From: Voacanga thouarsii
Lineage: Eukaryota; Streptophyta; Magnoliopsida; Gentianales; Apocynaceae
NCBI GenBank assembly: GCA_026120185.1
Contig: JANUWF010001101.1
Coordinates: 992,001 to 1,056,000, forward strand
Length of the DNA: 64,000 nucleotides
Direction of reading: 5' to 3'
Part shown: positions 12,584 to 24,286 of the stretch, one piece after another
Numbering within the stretch: the first letter of the stretch is position 1
Layout: every line of letters begins with the position of its first letter
Program-made: the position numbers and the translations under genes
The notes under the pieces: model-generated
The model's input: only the letters and a program-made list of their open reading frames with translations
Database searches by the model: none
Told to the model about the DNA's origin: nothing

Positions 12584-14246
12584 ATGGCTTCCGATGCCTC
12601 ACCCGGTGATCAGTCAACGACTCGTGAGTCGTCGAGGACGGATGAAACACCGTCCCCAAACATCACGTCACACATACCTACTCCACAGTTGTTACCCCCA
12701 GACGATGACTGATCAGAGCAGGTCCCTACCCCGATCCTAGGTTCTTCGGGATCCATAATTGGCGCTCCACGTAATGAGGATACGCGACTGATGATTGAGC
12801 CAGTTGGTAACTCGTAAATCAACTACATAATTGCTTATTATAACTTATCTTACCTCGCAAAATTATAACTTTGTCTTATGTTACAAAATCTATTTTCTCG
12901 GAACAAGTTCACACATTCGGTTCGATGTGTGAGAGAGATAGTTGAGATTTTTAGGTGACACTACACTGGAGCCTATACTACCTTCTCACAGGTTCCAATT
13001 GACGTTCGGAACATGTGGTTCGATATTTGGAGTGTGAGTTTGATTTGAAATTATTACTTGTAGTATTTTTAGTATTTTTAATATGTTTTCATACTTGTAA
13101 TTACTTGTAACGGCTACTTTGATTTTGCAGCCTTTCTTCTGTTGGAGCCCCGAGCATGCAGCACAGATCCAAGCTAATTGAGAGAAGAAATGTAAGGCTA
13201 GACTTTCAGACATATTGTTGAAGGCTCGGAAGAAGCATGGGGGTAGCTGCCCCAAATGGATTTTCCCAAACCATTGGGCTGCTTTATCGGAGCATTGGGG
13301 GTCCGATAGGTGGCCGCATATCTCTTCCGCTACTAAGCAAAACAGATCCACTGGTGAGACGTCGCACATAGGAGAATCCATTTCTTTTACTGAGTATAAG
13401 GAGCGGATGGTAAGTGTAAAATTTTTTACTTTTCGATATATCCGCTATTTTGAACTTAGTCCATCATAAAAATTAACATTTAGTCATTTTTTGTTACAAT
13501 GATAGCAGAGACAGCTAAGTCCTGACTTCAGCTACATCGACCTCTTCAGGCGCACCCACATGTTTCAAGATGGGCCAATATGTCAGTGATCGATCATGTC
13601 ATACGCTAGTAAGAATATATAATCTTATACGTTTTTAAGTTTAATATTATTTATATTTTGATCACTAATTTTAAATATTTTATACGTGTTTCCTTATCCC
13701 AATTCGACAAGATATTGTCACTGCTATTATTGAGCGCCATACGCAGTCAGGTTCTCAGACAGATTCTACGAGTATAGTCGCACTAAGTAAGGTGCCCGAC
13801 GAGAAGATACTATTCATCGAGGTGGATGACAGAGCATGCAAGAAGAGGCGAGTATACAGATTGGGCTCCGAGTCTTCGAAGGTGAGACGGAGGTTATAAC
13901 AGCCATCTACATCTGAGTCATCGACTTTTTCTACCTCGTTAGATGTGAGCCAGTTACAGAGAGAGTTACACATAGAGAGGAAAAGAGACGAGAGAGGGTT
14001 GAGCATCAGATACAAGAATATCAGAGTCGCAGCCAGAGCTTGACTGAGTACCTAATGCTTACGTCTCAGAATTTGAATCTACCTTCGCCACCGTCGATGC
14101 TACCTATTCAGAAAGACGATGCTAAGGATGAGGAGGATTTCGTCATCAGTCCTCCAGATTCACATCCTGATTATCAGCCAGGCCTTTCTGATCCACTCCT
14201 GCCTACTCCTTCGGCTCCAGTATTCGCACTGATTCATGCTTCATAG
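12584..14246 (+). pseudogene. Plant transposase (Ptta/En/Spm, Transposase_24-like) relic of the CACTA element
   Basis: This is the second gene of the element. A Ser/Thr/Pro-rich leader starts at 12584. The likely exon at about 12898-13030 gives VPIDVRNMWFDIW. The next (about 13131-13410) gives CPKWIFPNHWAALSEHW and later GESISFTEYKERM. The next (about 13505-13610) gives LSPDFSYIDLFRRTHMFQ. The order and motifs match the Ptta/En/Spm family (PF03004 by memory). The tail (about 13700-14246) holds a basic patch and a Pro/Asp-rich end. In-frame stops (first near 12709) show decay. Related accessory proteins bind the subterminal motif; that role here is inferred. Confidence 0.8.
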
Positions 14247-14409
14247 TTAGAATATTTAGAGAACATTTTTATGTATTATTCATATTTGTCATTATTATAT
14301 TTATTAATTATATTATTTGATGGATTTTTTTATTTAATTGAATATTGGCATTACTTTGATAGATGAATTTTCTTCTAATACAGGACATTTTTAAAAATAT
14401 TTTAAAATT

Positions 14410-14990
14410 ATACTATATTAGCGAGGTATTAGAAAGAAAAAATAACTTCCGTCACTAATCGCTCACTAAAAGCGACGGATTAGAGGCGAATTAGACGTGG
14501 ATATTCTGTCCGCTTAAATTTTCGTCACTAATCTCTCGCTGTTAGCGAGGGATTAGTGACGAATTCAAATATTGAAAAATTATCCGTAGCTAATCCTAAG
14601 CTAATTTGTGGGGATTAGTGACAGATATATTTAAACCAATAATTTAAAAAGAAAATTCCGTAGCTAAGGGATTAGAGACGGAATAATTCCCTAGTTACGG
14701 ACATTTTACTTTTATTAATTATTAAGATAATCCGTCACTAATCCTTTTCTATTTAAAAAGGAATTTGCGACGGATTTAAAAATTCTTTCACAGATTCGTT
14801 TCAAAATTCATTGCTGAAGGTCATTGACTGCTGACTAATTTCCTTGCAAATCCGTCACTACTTGCGATGGAAATTTTAATCTGTCGCAAAAATTTGCCTT
14901 TGCGAGGAAGAAGTTAGCTGAGGATTATTCCCTTACTAATCCGTTGCTAATTTTGTTTAGCGACGGAATTGTCCCTCGCTAATTCTCTAT
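14410..14990. repeat. CACTA right subterminal repeat array
   Basis: Dense copies of GCGACGGATTAG-like and GCGAGGGATTAG-like units in both orientations, the same motif as at 321-850 and 3353-3740. Confidence 0.85.
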
Positions 14991-15002
14991 TTTCTTATAA
15001 TG
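14991..15002 (-). repeat. CACTA right terminal inverted repeat
   Basis: TTTCTTATAATG is the inverse of CATTATAAGAAA, a two-mismatch version of the left end. CAA follows at 15003-15005 and matches the left flank. Confidence 0.82.
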
Positions 15003-15011
15003 CAAATATGC

Positions 15012-15286
15012 TTAGAAAATAAGCCGATTCAGTCTTTTAATTTTTATTTTTGACGATTTTGATCATTTTTTTTCAACTTGTTAGGCCCCTTAACTATTAT
15101 TTTTGTGTTGTTTTAGTTCTTTTATTAGGGTTCCGTTAGTCTAATGACGGTTTGACTAACAGAACCCTAAAACAAGAACTAAAATTGCACAGAAGTAATA
15201 GTTAGAGGACCTAAAAAGTGGAAAAAAATGAAAAGTGATCTAAATCTCCAAAACATAAAAGATAAGGGAGTGAATTGACTAATTTT
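15012..15286. mobile_element. Foldback MITE
   Basis: The two halves are near-complementary along their length. TTAGGGTTCCGTTAG pairs with CTAACAGAACCCTAA around a loop near 15140-15155, and the arms continue outward to GATTCAGTCTTTTA and its partner near 15275. No coding content. Superfamily not assigned, and no clear target duplication seen. Confidence 0.75.
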
Positions 15287-15309
15287 TCTTTAATTAATAA
15301 CATGAAAAA

Positions 15310-15734
15310 ATTTAGCTAGAATAGATTTTATTGTAGCATTTCTAGGATTCTTGTATATAATAGATGAGTCTAGACCTACATAGAATAGTGTAGAAAGCAA
15401 TAGCACATGGTGGAATATGTTTATAACACTACAGAACACTCTAATGTCTTGATGTTCTAGAATTCTCTAAAGTTCCAAGACCAAACCCTCTTATTTATGG
15501 CTTATTTATAAATAAATCAAGTTGTGAATATAAGTTTACAAATTCTCTTTCAAAGTTCTTTTACTAACTTTCTTTACCTTCTAACCCTTAATTCGATCAA
15601 GGTACGAAATCTCCACATTTCTATTACTTTCATTCAAGTTGAGTTAGGCTAATCTAACAAATTCTCTTAGTTAATCTTTGAGATTGCTAATGCTGCATAG
15701 ATTAATTGTTGTCAAATGAACTATTATGTGACAA
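15310..15734 (+). repeat. Gypsy 1 5' LTR (approximate)
   Basis: A block from about 15330 to 15655 is a diverged direct repeat of 19640-19990, including CACATGGTGGAATATGT, the TTTATAAATAA region and CTTTCTTTACCTTCTAA. It ends just before a primer-binding-like site at 15736. The outer boundary is uncertain. Confidence 0.75.
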
Positions 15735-15735
15735 G

Positions 15736-15751
15736 TGATATCAGAGTTAGG
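15736..15751 (+). other. Primer-binding-site-like sequence of gypsy 1
   Basis: TGATATCAGAGTTAGG is close to TGGTATCAGAGC, which pairs with initiator Met-tRNA in many plant retrotransposons. It lies directly downstream of the 5' LTR. Confidence 0.65.
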
Positions 15752-15839
15752 CTAAGGTTAGGCAATTTGTTGAGATAATAGGTTCCATTTCGACATATCC
15801 AACCTAATGGAGCTTGAAGGGGAACACATTGGTTAGGAT

Positions 15840-18800
15840 AATGGAAGGAAGCTGTGAGGCAGAAACTGTAAGGATAAGTCAGTCACCCAAGAGCCAATGA
15901 CTACATTTGAGAAGAGGTTAGTTAGGGTGGGGCTAGTCATAGTTGATCATAATGACTGTATGGAAGAGTTGGAACAATGCTTGGTACAATTTGACAGAGA
16001 GGAGTTGTATGATGGAATGCAAGGGGCTCTCAATGAGGCTATTAACAGACTTCTCAAATGGGATGTATGTGAATGCTTCAATAGCTAGGCATAACATTTT
16101 GGTCTTAGTTGACATATGGGCGGACATGAACTACCTGAACCCAGACACCACAAGGATGTTAGGTCTAACATAGTCATCAATCAAAGGACAATTCAAAACT
16201 TGAATGACATATAGATGCAACTAGAATGAGAAGCAAAAAATGTGCCTGTTCACATAGGCCAATGGCAATGTATGACTACCTTTTCTATCGCTCCACTAGA
16301 TGATTATGAAATAATTCTTGGTATAGACTTTGTGGATTACTTAAACTCCATCATGGTGCTAAGTAAAGACACCATACTCATAATGTAAGGAGAGAAAACT
16401 TGTATTGTAAATATTTACTGGAAAAATGAGTTAGACCGCTGCAATTAACAAGGGTGTTCAGTAGGGTGAGTCATTATTTTCAACAATCGTGAAGAAAAAG
16501 ATCTTTTGACACTCAAGGAAACTCTAGATATACATATCCCATATGAAATTGAGAAGGTCCTAGAAGAGTTTGAAGATTTAATACCCAAGTAATTTCATTA
16601 TAGAGGCTCCACTAAGACAGGAGGTAGAGCATACTATTAAACTTGTAGAAGATGATAAACCAATCTCCCAACTACCATACTGCATGTTTCTAGATGAGTT
16701 TGAAAAATTTAGGAAACAATTTAATAAGCTCTTAGAGATTAAGTTCATACAGTTATCAAAGAGGCCTTATGGAGCACCCATTCTCTTCCAAAAGAAGAAG
16801 GATGGAACCTTGTTAATGTATAATAACTATCAGGCCCTCAACATGCAAATAATGAAGAACAAGGATCCAATCCTACTCATTGCTACTTTGTTTGATCATT
16901 TGCAAAGAGTTAAGTATTTTTGTTTAAGCTAGATATATGCAAAAGATATTACCAAGTGTGATAACAGAAGGGGACGAACTAAAAAACGGCTATCATTATG
17001 AGATACAGGTTTCTTGAATTTATGGCAATGCCATTTGGTTTAACTAACACAATGACCACTTTTTGTACCCTCATGTCATGTGTACTAGTGGAGTTAATAG
17101 ATAAGTTTTGTGTGGTTTACTTCACTGACATTAATGTCATATATAGCAACAACATGAATGAGCATGAGGGCCACCTACAACTCATTTTACAAGAATTTTA
17201 GGAAAATGACTTGTAAGTGAAGAAAGAAAAGTATTCGTTCAGGCTAAATGAACTCTCCTTCTTAGGGCATATTATGGGGGATTGGAAGATCCGTGTGAAC
17301 CTCTAAAAGATCAAGGCTATCAAGTAGGGAGATTTTCTAACAAGTCATTTTGAGGACTCTTAGACTACTACCGCCGGTTTGTTAAGGGGTAGTAAGCCAT
17401 TGCTACACTATTAAGAAACTTATTGAAGAAGGTTCGAGTATGGAGTTGGATTCCAAAGTGCCAAAGGGCATTTGAAACCCTAAAGGATGTTGTCACGAGG
17501 GATCTAGTGTTAGCACAATTCCTAATTTTACAAGCCATTTGAGGTGCATACCAACACATCTTTTGCAATACGTGGAGTTCTTATGTAAGAACCCCACCTG
17601 GTTGTTTATGAAAGTCGCAGGTTGAACGGTGTGGCATGTCGTTGGCTAATGCACGAGAAGGAAATGCTAGGGATAGTCTATTGCTTAAGCTTTTGGGAAC
17701 ATTACATTAAGGCTGCCATACTATTCAAGACTAAAATGGATAATAGGGTGATAAGTTATCATCAATCCCAAAAGAAACTCTCAAGTAAACAAACTTATTG
17801 ATTGGATTACGTAGTAGAATTCAGGTACAAGCTTAAATATCTTCGAGCAAGACCAATATGTTGGACGATGCTCTAAACCGTAGGAGCACTATTGCACCAA
17901 TGACAAGCATACGCAAAGGACAACTCTTGTAACAAATCTAGAATGGGTCGGAGCACGAACAGCAGGAAAAATGTTTAAAAAAATAATGGAACAATGAAAA
18001 ATGACTAGGTTTTGGCTTAAGGGCGAGGTCTTCTACACCAAGAGCCAACACATCTATGTGCCAAGATGGGACAAATTAAAAATGGTCATTCTTAAATAAT
18101 GTCATGATAGTACGAATGCTAACTATCAGAGATGAATTGCATGCTATTTATAATGCAATAACGTTTCTATTAGCTAAGACTTAAAAACGATATATATATT
18201 TATGTACGTACTTGTCTTGTCTGCTAACAAGAAAAGATGGAGAACTAACTACCCGCTTAGCTACTTCAATAGTTATAGATCCCTGAAAGAATAAGAGAAA
18301 GCATCTCCATGGGTTTCATTGTGAGGCTAGCAAAGTTAGAGGAATGCACAAGTATACTAGTGGTTGTGGATCGTCTCCAAATTTATCGGATTCATCCCTG
18401 CTCCAAAAGAATGCATCATAAAAGCGATGGCCAAGTCGTTCATGAAGTACATAGCTAAGTATTAGGGACTATTAATAGTAGTCGTGAGTGATCAGGACTT
18501 ATGGTTCATGGATGGTTTTGGACATAACTCTTTTATTTGCTCGAGATAGTGCTTAATATATCTACAATAATGAACTTACAGATTGACGGATATATAGAAT
18601 GGTTAACAATTTACTCAAAATATACCTTCGACACAATGCAACCATCAATTGAAAGGATTCGGCAAGACTATTGAATGTAGCCTAATTCTCATATAATTTT
18701 AAAATAATGAGAGTACCAATAATAGCTAATTCAAGATAGTCTTACAGTTTCAACTAACAATCTCCAAGGATATTGTTGTTAGATACAAAGATTTAAATCC

Positions 18801-19370
18801 TCCTACATATTAATTGATCAAGGATTGGCAAGAATAAGTAGACATAGCAAAATTGTACTTGGAGAAGGCCTCACAACATATGAAAAAATGGGACGACCGA
18901 AAGAGCATATTTCATGAGTTTGAGAAAGGGGACCAAGTGTTGGTGAAATTGTACAGACATGGAAAGTTCTGAAAGATCTACGAATGACTAATGTGATAGT
19001 AGGAGAGACCATTCAATGTGCTCAAGAAGATTGGAACCATAGTATACAATATAGAGCTACTCAAGAGTCTATCCCAACTTCATCTAATTTTTCATGTAAA
19101 TTTATTCAGCCCATACCATAAGGACCCTGACAGTTCTTCAAGAAACATGTCGACAAGGCACTTGCAAGAGTGAGAATGAGTATAATAAGATAGTCGAAGA
19201 AATTCTATTTGATCGTTTCATTTAATACAAGAATTGTGAACAGTCAAAAGATTACTTGGTGAAATAAAGGAACTTGCCAATGTTTGAAACTAGTTGGGAG
19301 CCAGTTGAGAAACTATGATAGTTACAAAATTTTCAAGGCATTAGTGATGATGACTAGTTCAAAAAGGGGA
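15840..19370 (+). pseudogene. Ty3/gypsy chromovirus gag-pol relic
   Basis: In order: a gag remnant (about 15897-16080); a protease-like stretch where VLVDIWADMNYLNP stands for the usual LVDTGATHNF (about 16100-16170); reverse transcriptase with PYGAPILFQKKKDGTL (16684-16932) and MAMPFGLTN (16998-17201), whose YLDD box is changed to YFTD; RNase H-like sequence (about 17400-17850); integrase remnants including VVVDRL (about 18290-18760); and a C-terminal chromodomain-like LPMFETSWEPVEKL (about 19260-19315). The chromodomain places it with chromoviruses. Many stops and frameshifts show it is long dead. Confidence 0.85.
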
Positions 19371-19440
19371 GAATGACATAGGCAGCACAACGATCGAGCA
19401 CCAAAGCATCAGACAAATATGCTCGACACTTGAAAATTAG

Positions 19441-19580
19441 ATAGATCTAGCCAGCCACCCACCCATTGCAAGCACCCAGGCTAAACGGCCAAACAAGAGC
19501 TAAAATGGGACAAGACAGATCTAGCTAGATGCCTAGTGCAAGCACCCTGGCCGAACGACCAGACGAGAACTAAAATGGGA
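19441..19580. repeat. Imperfect tandem duplication of about 80 bp
   Basis: AGATCTAGC, GCAAGCACCC and ACTAAAATGGGA-type blocks occur in the same order twice (about 19443-19515 and 19526-19580), between the gypsy coding region and its 3' LTR. Confidence 0.75.
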
Positions 19581-19609
19581 TGATATTGGAACCTGCTAGG
19601 CTATAAGAG

Positions 19610-19995
19610 GTTTTTTTCCCAATCAAATTTTAAGATGTTTGTAGAATATTTTAGAAGCTTCTACGACTCTTTTGTACATAATAGAAGAGTCAAGACATGT
19701 AAAGAATAGTATAGAAAGCAATAGAACATGGTGGAATATGTATAGAATTGTGTAGAATATTTTAGTGTCTTAGTGTTCTAGGTAGAATTTGTAGACTTCT
19801 CTAAAATACCCAAGAGTCCCAAGACTTGTCTATAAATAAGCTAAGTCCTCTCATTTATAAATAATCAAGTTGTGAACAAAAATTTTTTAATTCTCTCGCA
19901 AAATTCATTTATTTAGCTTTCTTTATCTTTCAATTCTTAGTTCTATCAAGGTACAAAACCTCAACATTTTCACTACTTTCGTTTGGGCCCAGTTA
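19610..19995 (+). repeat. Gypsy 1 3' LTR (approximate, diverged)
   Basis: Direct repeat of the 15330-15655 block. The last part of the 5' LTR (about 15660-15734) has no clear counterpart here, so this copy may be truncated on the right. Confidence 0.72.
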
Positions 19996-19999
19996 GTGC

Positions 20000-20083
20000 T
20001 ATAAATAGTTGTCCTTAGGACATAAGTATGAAAAATTATACTACAATCATTATAAATAGTTGTCCTTATAACATAAGTATGAA
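20000..20083. repeat. Short tandem duplication, about 33-bp unit
   Basis: TATAAATAGTTGTCCTTA followed by ACATAAGTATGAA occurs at 20000-20032 and again at 20051-20083. Confidence 0.85.
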
Positions 20084-20646
20084 CCTATATTGTACTTTGT
20101 ACTTAAATATTAGAAGGAAAATAATGTATAAAAACAGACACAGAGAGAATAAATTAGTTTTGGTAATATGACTTTTCCTTTATGGCTTCGACAAACATTT
20201 TGAAAAAAAAAAGAAAAAGAATAATCTTTTTCTTCTGCTATTGTGATTTTCATTCTCAGAGATTGAATTATTAATTTGGAAAACAAATTAGAGAAAACAA
20301 ATAATGCAAAAGAAGAAATCTATATTGAAATAAAAATAATTCCCTTAAAATTAAAAACTACATGAATTACAAAACTATTAAACTGTAATTTTTGAATGCA
20401 AAATGGATTACTTAATGACATAAGTAAACATTATTTTCGATATTTTAATTTCATCAAGAAGAAATTAAAATTCGTATAAGTAAAAGTAATAATATAAAAT
20501 GACCAAAATATCCTTTTAATATTTTCTCAAATGAATTTATAAAATGTAAAGTTATCTATTTTCATAGTTCTATAATAAATACTTGTCAATGTTTAATTTA
20601 TTCACGCGTTGGATTCATTAACTTGATTTTCAATATTTAGATTTTA
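20084..20646. other. AT-rich intergenic DNA
   Basis: No coding or repeat signal is visible beyond A/T tracts. Confidence 0.5.
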
Positions 20647-21068
20647 GTTTGATTTCCACTGTTTGGTTAAGGTAAAAAGTGAAAGTACCTAAGGAGGAGA
20701 AGTAAATATAAAAGTAAATTAAAAAAATTATGTTTAATTAGAGGTAAATATATACGGAAGAGAAGTCAATTGAGAAGGGAAGTAGCTCTTCATTTATATC
20801 ACCAAGTCTTCCCTTCCAATTTTACAAGGGTTGGGAAGTAAATAAAATTAAAAGACAGATATATTTTTTAATAGTTAAAATAATAATTGCAATACTATAA
20901 TAGTATATCTAATATAATAAAGAATTTTTTATTTACTTTTCTCCCACTTCAATCAAATAAAAAGAAAATAAATTTGATTTATTTCTTCTAGTGAAAGTAA
21001 ATGTGCCATTCTCCTTCCTCTTTAATTCCCCTCCTCGTTCCTCTTTGTGAATCAAATAGAAATCAAAC
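20647..21068. mobile_element. Possible MITE (about 420 bp)
   Basis: GTTTGATTTC at the left is matched by its inverse GAAATCAAAC at the right. Next to them, GGAGGAGAAG on the left faces CTCCTTCCTC on the right, so the arms are broadly complementary. No coding content and no clear target duplication. Confidence 0.4.
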
Positions 21069-21590
21069 GGTATAACCTTCTTGTAACCAACAAATGTATA
21101 GAAAAAGAGGGGGGGGGGGAAGAAATGTATAGTATTCAATTAGGGACCGAGTCAAAAACTTGACCGTTGAGGGATGGAATCATAAGAAAGTAAAGATAAT
21201 TAATAATATATAAATTATGAAAAAAATTTTAAGAAGTGAAAGGTTAAGTTTATATAGATTTTTTTCATTTTTATTTATGTTTTAAGAAAAATAGTTAGTT
21301 TGTAAAAATTCTGGCGCGGAAACCGTCTTTGTTTTCATTAGATTCGTATGTATGTTACCTTTCACTGTTTTTTCATTATGGAAAACAAACGATGAAAGTC
21401 AAATCAAAATTTCGTGCACTTCTTATAGATTATATATTCGATCTTAGAAGCTTCGAAAAGATAATTCTCAAACAAACAACAATTTTATAATTTTCCTTCA
21501 AGTCTACTATGTTTAGGGATAATAATTCCTTCATTTAAATCAGAGATTTGATTCAGCACAATTCTAAAAGGTTAGGAATTCCTCGACTAA
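21069..21590. other. AT-rich intergenic DNA with a G10 run
   Basis: Nothing coding is visible. A run of about 10 G lies near 21110-21119. Confidence 0.5.
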
Positions 21591-22560
21591 GGTAGAAATG
21601 GAAATAGGATCCAACTTTATTTCTCAGCCAACCAAGCCAGACAGGACGCAAACGGGATTGTATTATCCCCGTCATGTCCTAAACCGCTCCCTCTTATCAT
21701 TTAATTTTTCATTTTTTATTTTTATATGTATTTATTTTATATTAATATATATACATATACAAAGTATATATAAATATATTCATAAAAGAATTTATTATCA
21801 GCAGATTTTAAATATATATTTGCATAATTTAAAATATGGAAAATGGCCAAATATTTTTTAATTTTTTTTAAAAGATATATGATAACTGAGAGTAGTAATA
21901 TCTTTTAGGATTAATTTGAATTGTTGTGATAGTATTTTATATTTTATTTTTAAAATAAAACATAAGAAATAATTGATTGTATAAAATCAAACAATATTAA
22001 TATTTGTTTTTTAAATATATTTTACAAGTTTTATTGAATTATATTGGAAGACTTTTTTTTTCAAAATTATACTCCATTTCATAATTCATTATTTTTAGTA
22101 CTATAAATATTTATATTTTGATGTATTTTATTTTTTGTTTGTAGTTGTATTTTAAGATTTCTTTATTTTATTGTGAATTTTTAAATTTTCAAAAATATAA
22201 ATTTATTTATTTATTCTAATATTTTGTTTTTTACTTATTTTAATTTTTATTTAAATTCCAAGTGGGCCTCACTCTCCACTGGGGAATGGGTAGGGAAAGG
22301 GGGAAAATTCTAGCATGGACTAATGGTCCATGCACCAACTGCATTGATAAGTTGTACGGTACAACTCATCAATGCATTTGGTCCACGGTCTATGTAAGAA
22401 TTCTTCGGAAAAGGGAATGATTTTGTCTTTGGTGGGTCGGGGCGGTGGATCCTCACCTATCCCAATTGCAGAATGAGTCAGGGACTAGACAAGAGATTAA
22501 AATGTAGGATGAGGTTAGAATTTTTAGTCCCGACCCAATTCTCATCCCCAAAATATGTTC
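21591..22560. mobile_element. Degenerate non-autonomous element with GC-rich ends and AT-rich core
   Basis: GC-rich ends (about 21600-21700; about 22430-22560, with GGGTCGGGGCGGTGG) flank a long AT-rich core. The plan resembles 32490-33322 and 25190-26440. Boundaries and target duplication are not visible, and a small MITE lies inside at about 22302-22408. Confidence 0.45.
22302..22408. mobile_element. Small foldback MITE, copy A
   Basis: AAAATTCTAGCATGGAC at the left pairs imperfectly with GTCTATGTAAGAATT at the right. The core includes the near-perfect palindrome AGTTGTACGGTACAACT. It is the same family as about 26138-26270. Confidence 0.65.
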
Positions 22561-22792
22561 AAGCCGCATTTAATATTTCTCTAATTTCTCACATTTTTCT
22601 TTGACTTACCTCAAGGTTTAAATTATTTATTTTTTCTTAGTGGCTAAAAAAACTATTGAATTTTTATTTTCAAGAGTACTTTTGCATGAATCCATTTATT
22701 TCTTTTCAAAATTATATAATTTTGTCCTGTAAAAATCACAAAAAATATATAAGTCTCATGTAAAATCCTTGAGAATGGATTTAAATTATTGC

Positions 22793-22810
22793 ATCATCAT
22801 CATCATCATC

Positions 22811-22901
<91 letters not shown>
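22793..22901. repeat. Compound trinucleotide microsatellite (CAT)n(AAT)n(ATT)n
   Basis: Starts as CATCAT.., becomes AATAAT.., then switches to ATTATT.. The AAT and ATT halves are complementary, so the strand can fold into a hairpin. Poly-His/Asn/Leu and poly-Ile/Tyr/Asp frames here are artefacts. Confidence 0.95.
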
Positions 22902-22904
<3 letters not shown>

Positions 22905-22905
<1 letters not shown>

Positions 22906-24286
22906 GTTTATACAGCATCCATTTTCCTTTGGATATTTTTGCTTTTATATGCTCTAATTTTGGCTCATTTATATTTTGTTTGTTACACAAAAAGGAAAAG
23001 AGGAGAAAAGTACATGAATGATTCCTTATAAATTTACTATTAGATTCATCACATTTATTTTTTTAAGAATTAAAAATTATAAAGAAAAAGATTTATTTTC
23101 TTTTAATATATTTATTTCTCAACGCTTCCAAAATTAGAGGGAAAAGATTTGCTGAGTGGAGAGTGGGAGTAACTCCCTCTCCTAATTTACTTTCTTTCCA
23201 CAATTTCCTTCAACCAAACATATGATTTACTTCCTATCTTAAAATATTTTTACTTTTCACCCCAGTCAAATATACACTTAGAGCAAGTTATTCACTTTTA
23301 TATTTAGCAATTTTCGTTTTTAGTTCTGCATGTTCCCATTTTCTATAACCGAGAGGAAAACATTTGAATTATGAGTTTTTGGTAGAGATGGTAATTTCCC
23401 TACTAAAGTTGGAGGCTCGGCCTTGCCTAACAATATTGGGTCGAGGATATCTCGGCTTAGACAAGGTACTTATATATCTTATTTTAATACGAGATAAATA
23501 CACATAAATTTATAAAAGTATATATATAAATATATATACATTTATGAAATTATTTATTAATAATATATTTTAAGAGGATATGCACATGATCTAAAATATA
23601 ATAAATGGTCAAATACTTCTAATTAAAGTTTTATAAAAGATAAGTGATAATATTTAGTTTGAGATAAGTATCATATTTTTTTTAGGATTAATTTGAATGA
23701 CTGTGAAAGGATTTTATATTTTATTTCTAAATATATATATAAGAAATGTTTGATTGTATAAAATCAAACAAACTTTATATTTGATTTTTTATTTTATTTT
23801 ATAAGTCTTATCAAATCTTCAGTGAATGAAATTATATTGAGAGATTAAGTGTGCTTTTGGATTAGAACTTAATCCAATCCAAAACTTCAACTCAATTAGA
23901 AAAAATTTCAATCGAAATAAATTTTGTGATTTAAGAACTACCATACATTTACAAAACATTGTATTCTCTCTACTTGACCTCACATTAGCCCCACATATAT
24001 TTTTTATATATATTTTTTATTCAATTCAAGCAAACTAATCTCAAAATTAAACTCTATTTTATATAATTTATTATGTTTTATTATTATTGATGTTGTCATT
24101 TGAAATATTTTATTTATTATTTGGAATTATATTTTATGATTTTATTAGTTTATTTTGAGTTTTTTAGGTTCTCAAATTATGAGTTCGTTATTTGTTAAAT
24201 TGTGAGCTTGTTGAATTTTTTTTGACTGGTTGAGGTCGAAGATTCTTGTCTTTACAGGAAGGAATGGCAATAGGGTTAGGGGTCAG
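22905..24286. other. AT-rich intergenic DNA
   Basis: No coding signal. About 23385-23475 and 24230-24286 contain GC-richer fragments resembling the ends of the GC-end/AT-core elements, probably old remnants. Confidence 0.45.

Larger units (their letters stand above)
309..15002 (+). mobile_element. CACTA (En/Spm-type) DNA transposon, degenerate
   Basis: The left end reads CACTACAAGAAA and the right end reads TTTCTTATAATG, a diverged inverse of it. The three bases outside both ends are CAA, and 3-bp duplications are the rule for CACTA elements. Inside are subterminal arrays of a short GCGACGGATTAG-like motif in both orientations, a TNP2-like transposase relic and a Transposase_24-like relic, in the usual order. 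Without the nested solo LTR (1513-3347) the element is about 12.9 kb, a normal size for an autonomous ancestor. Both genes carry stops and frameshifts, so it should be immobile unless helped in trans. Confidence 0.88.

Noticed and set aside
22781..23031. Open frames with poly-His/Asn/Leu or poly-Ile/Tyr/Asp
   Set aside because: They come from the trinucleotide microsatellite. The His run is not a metal-binding protein.
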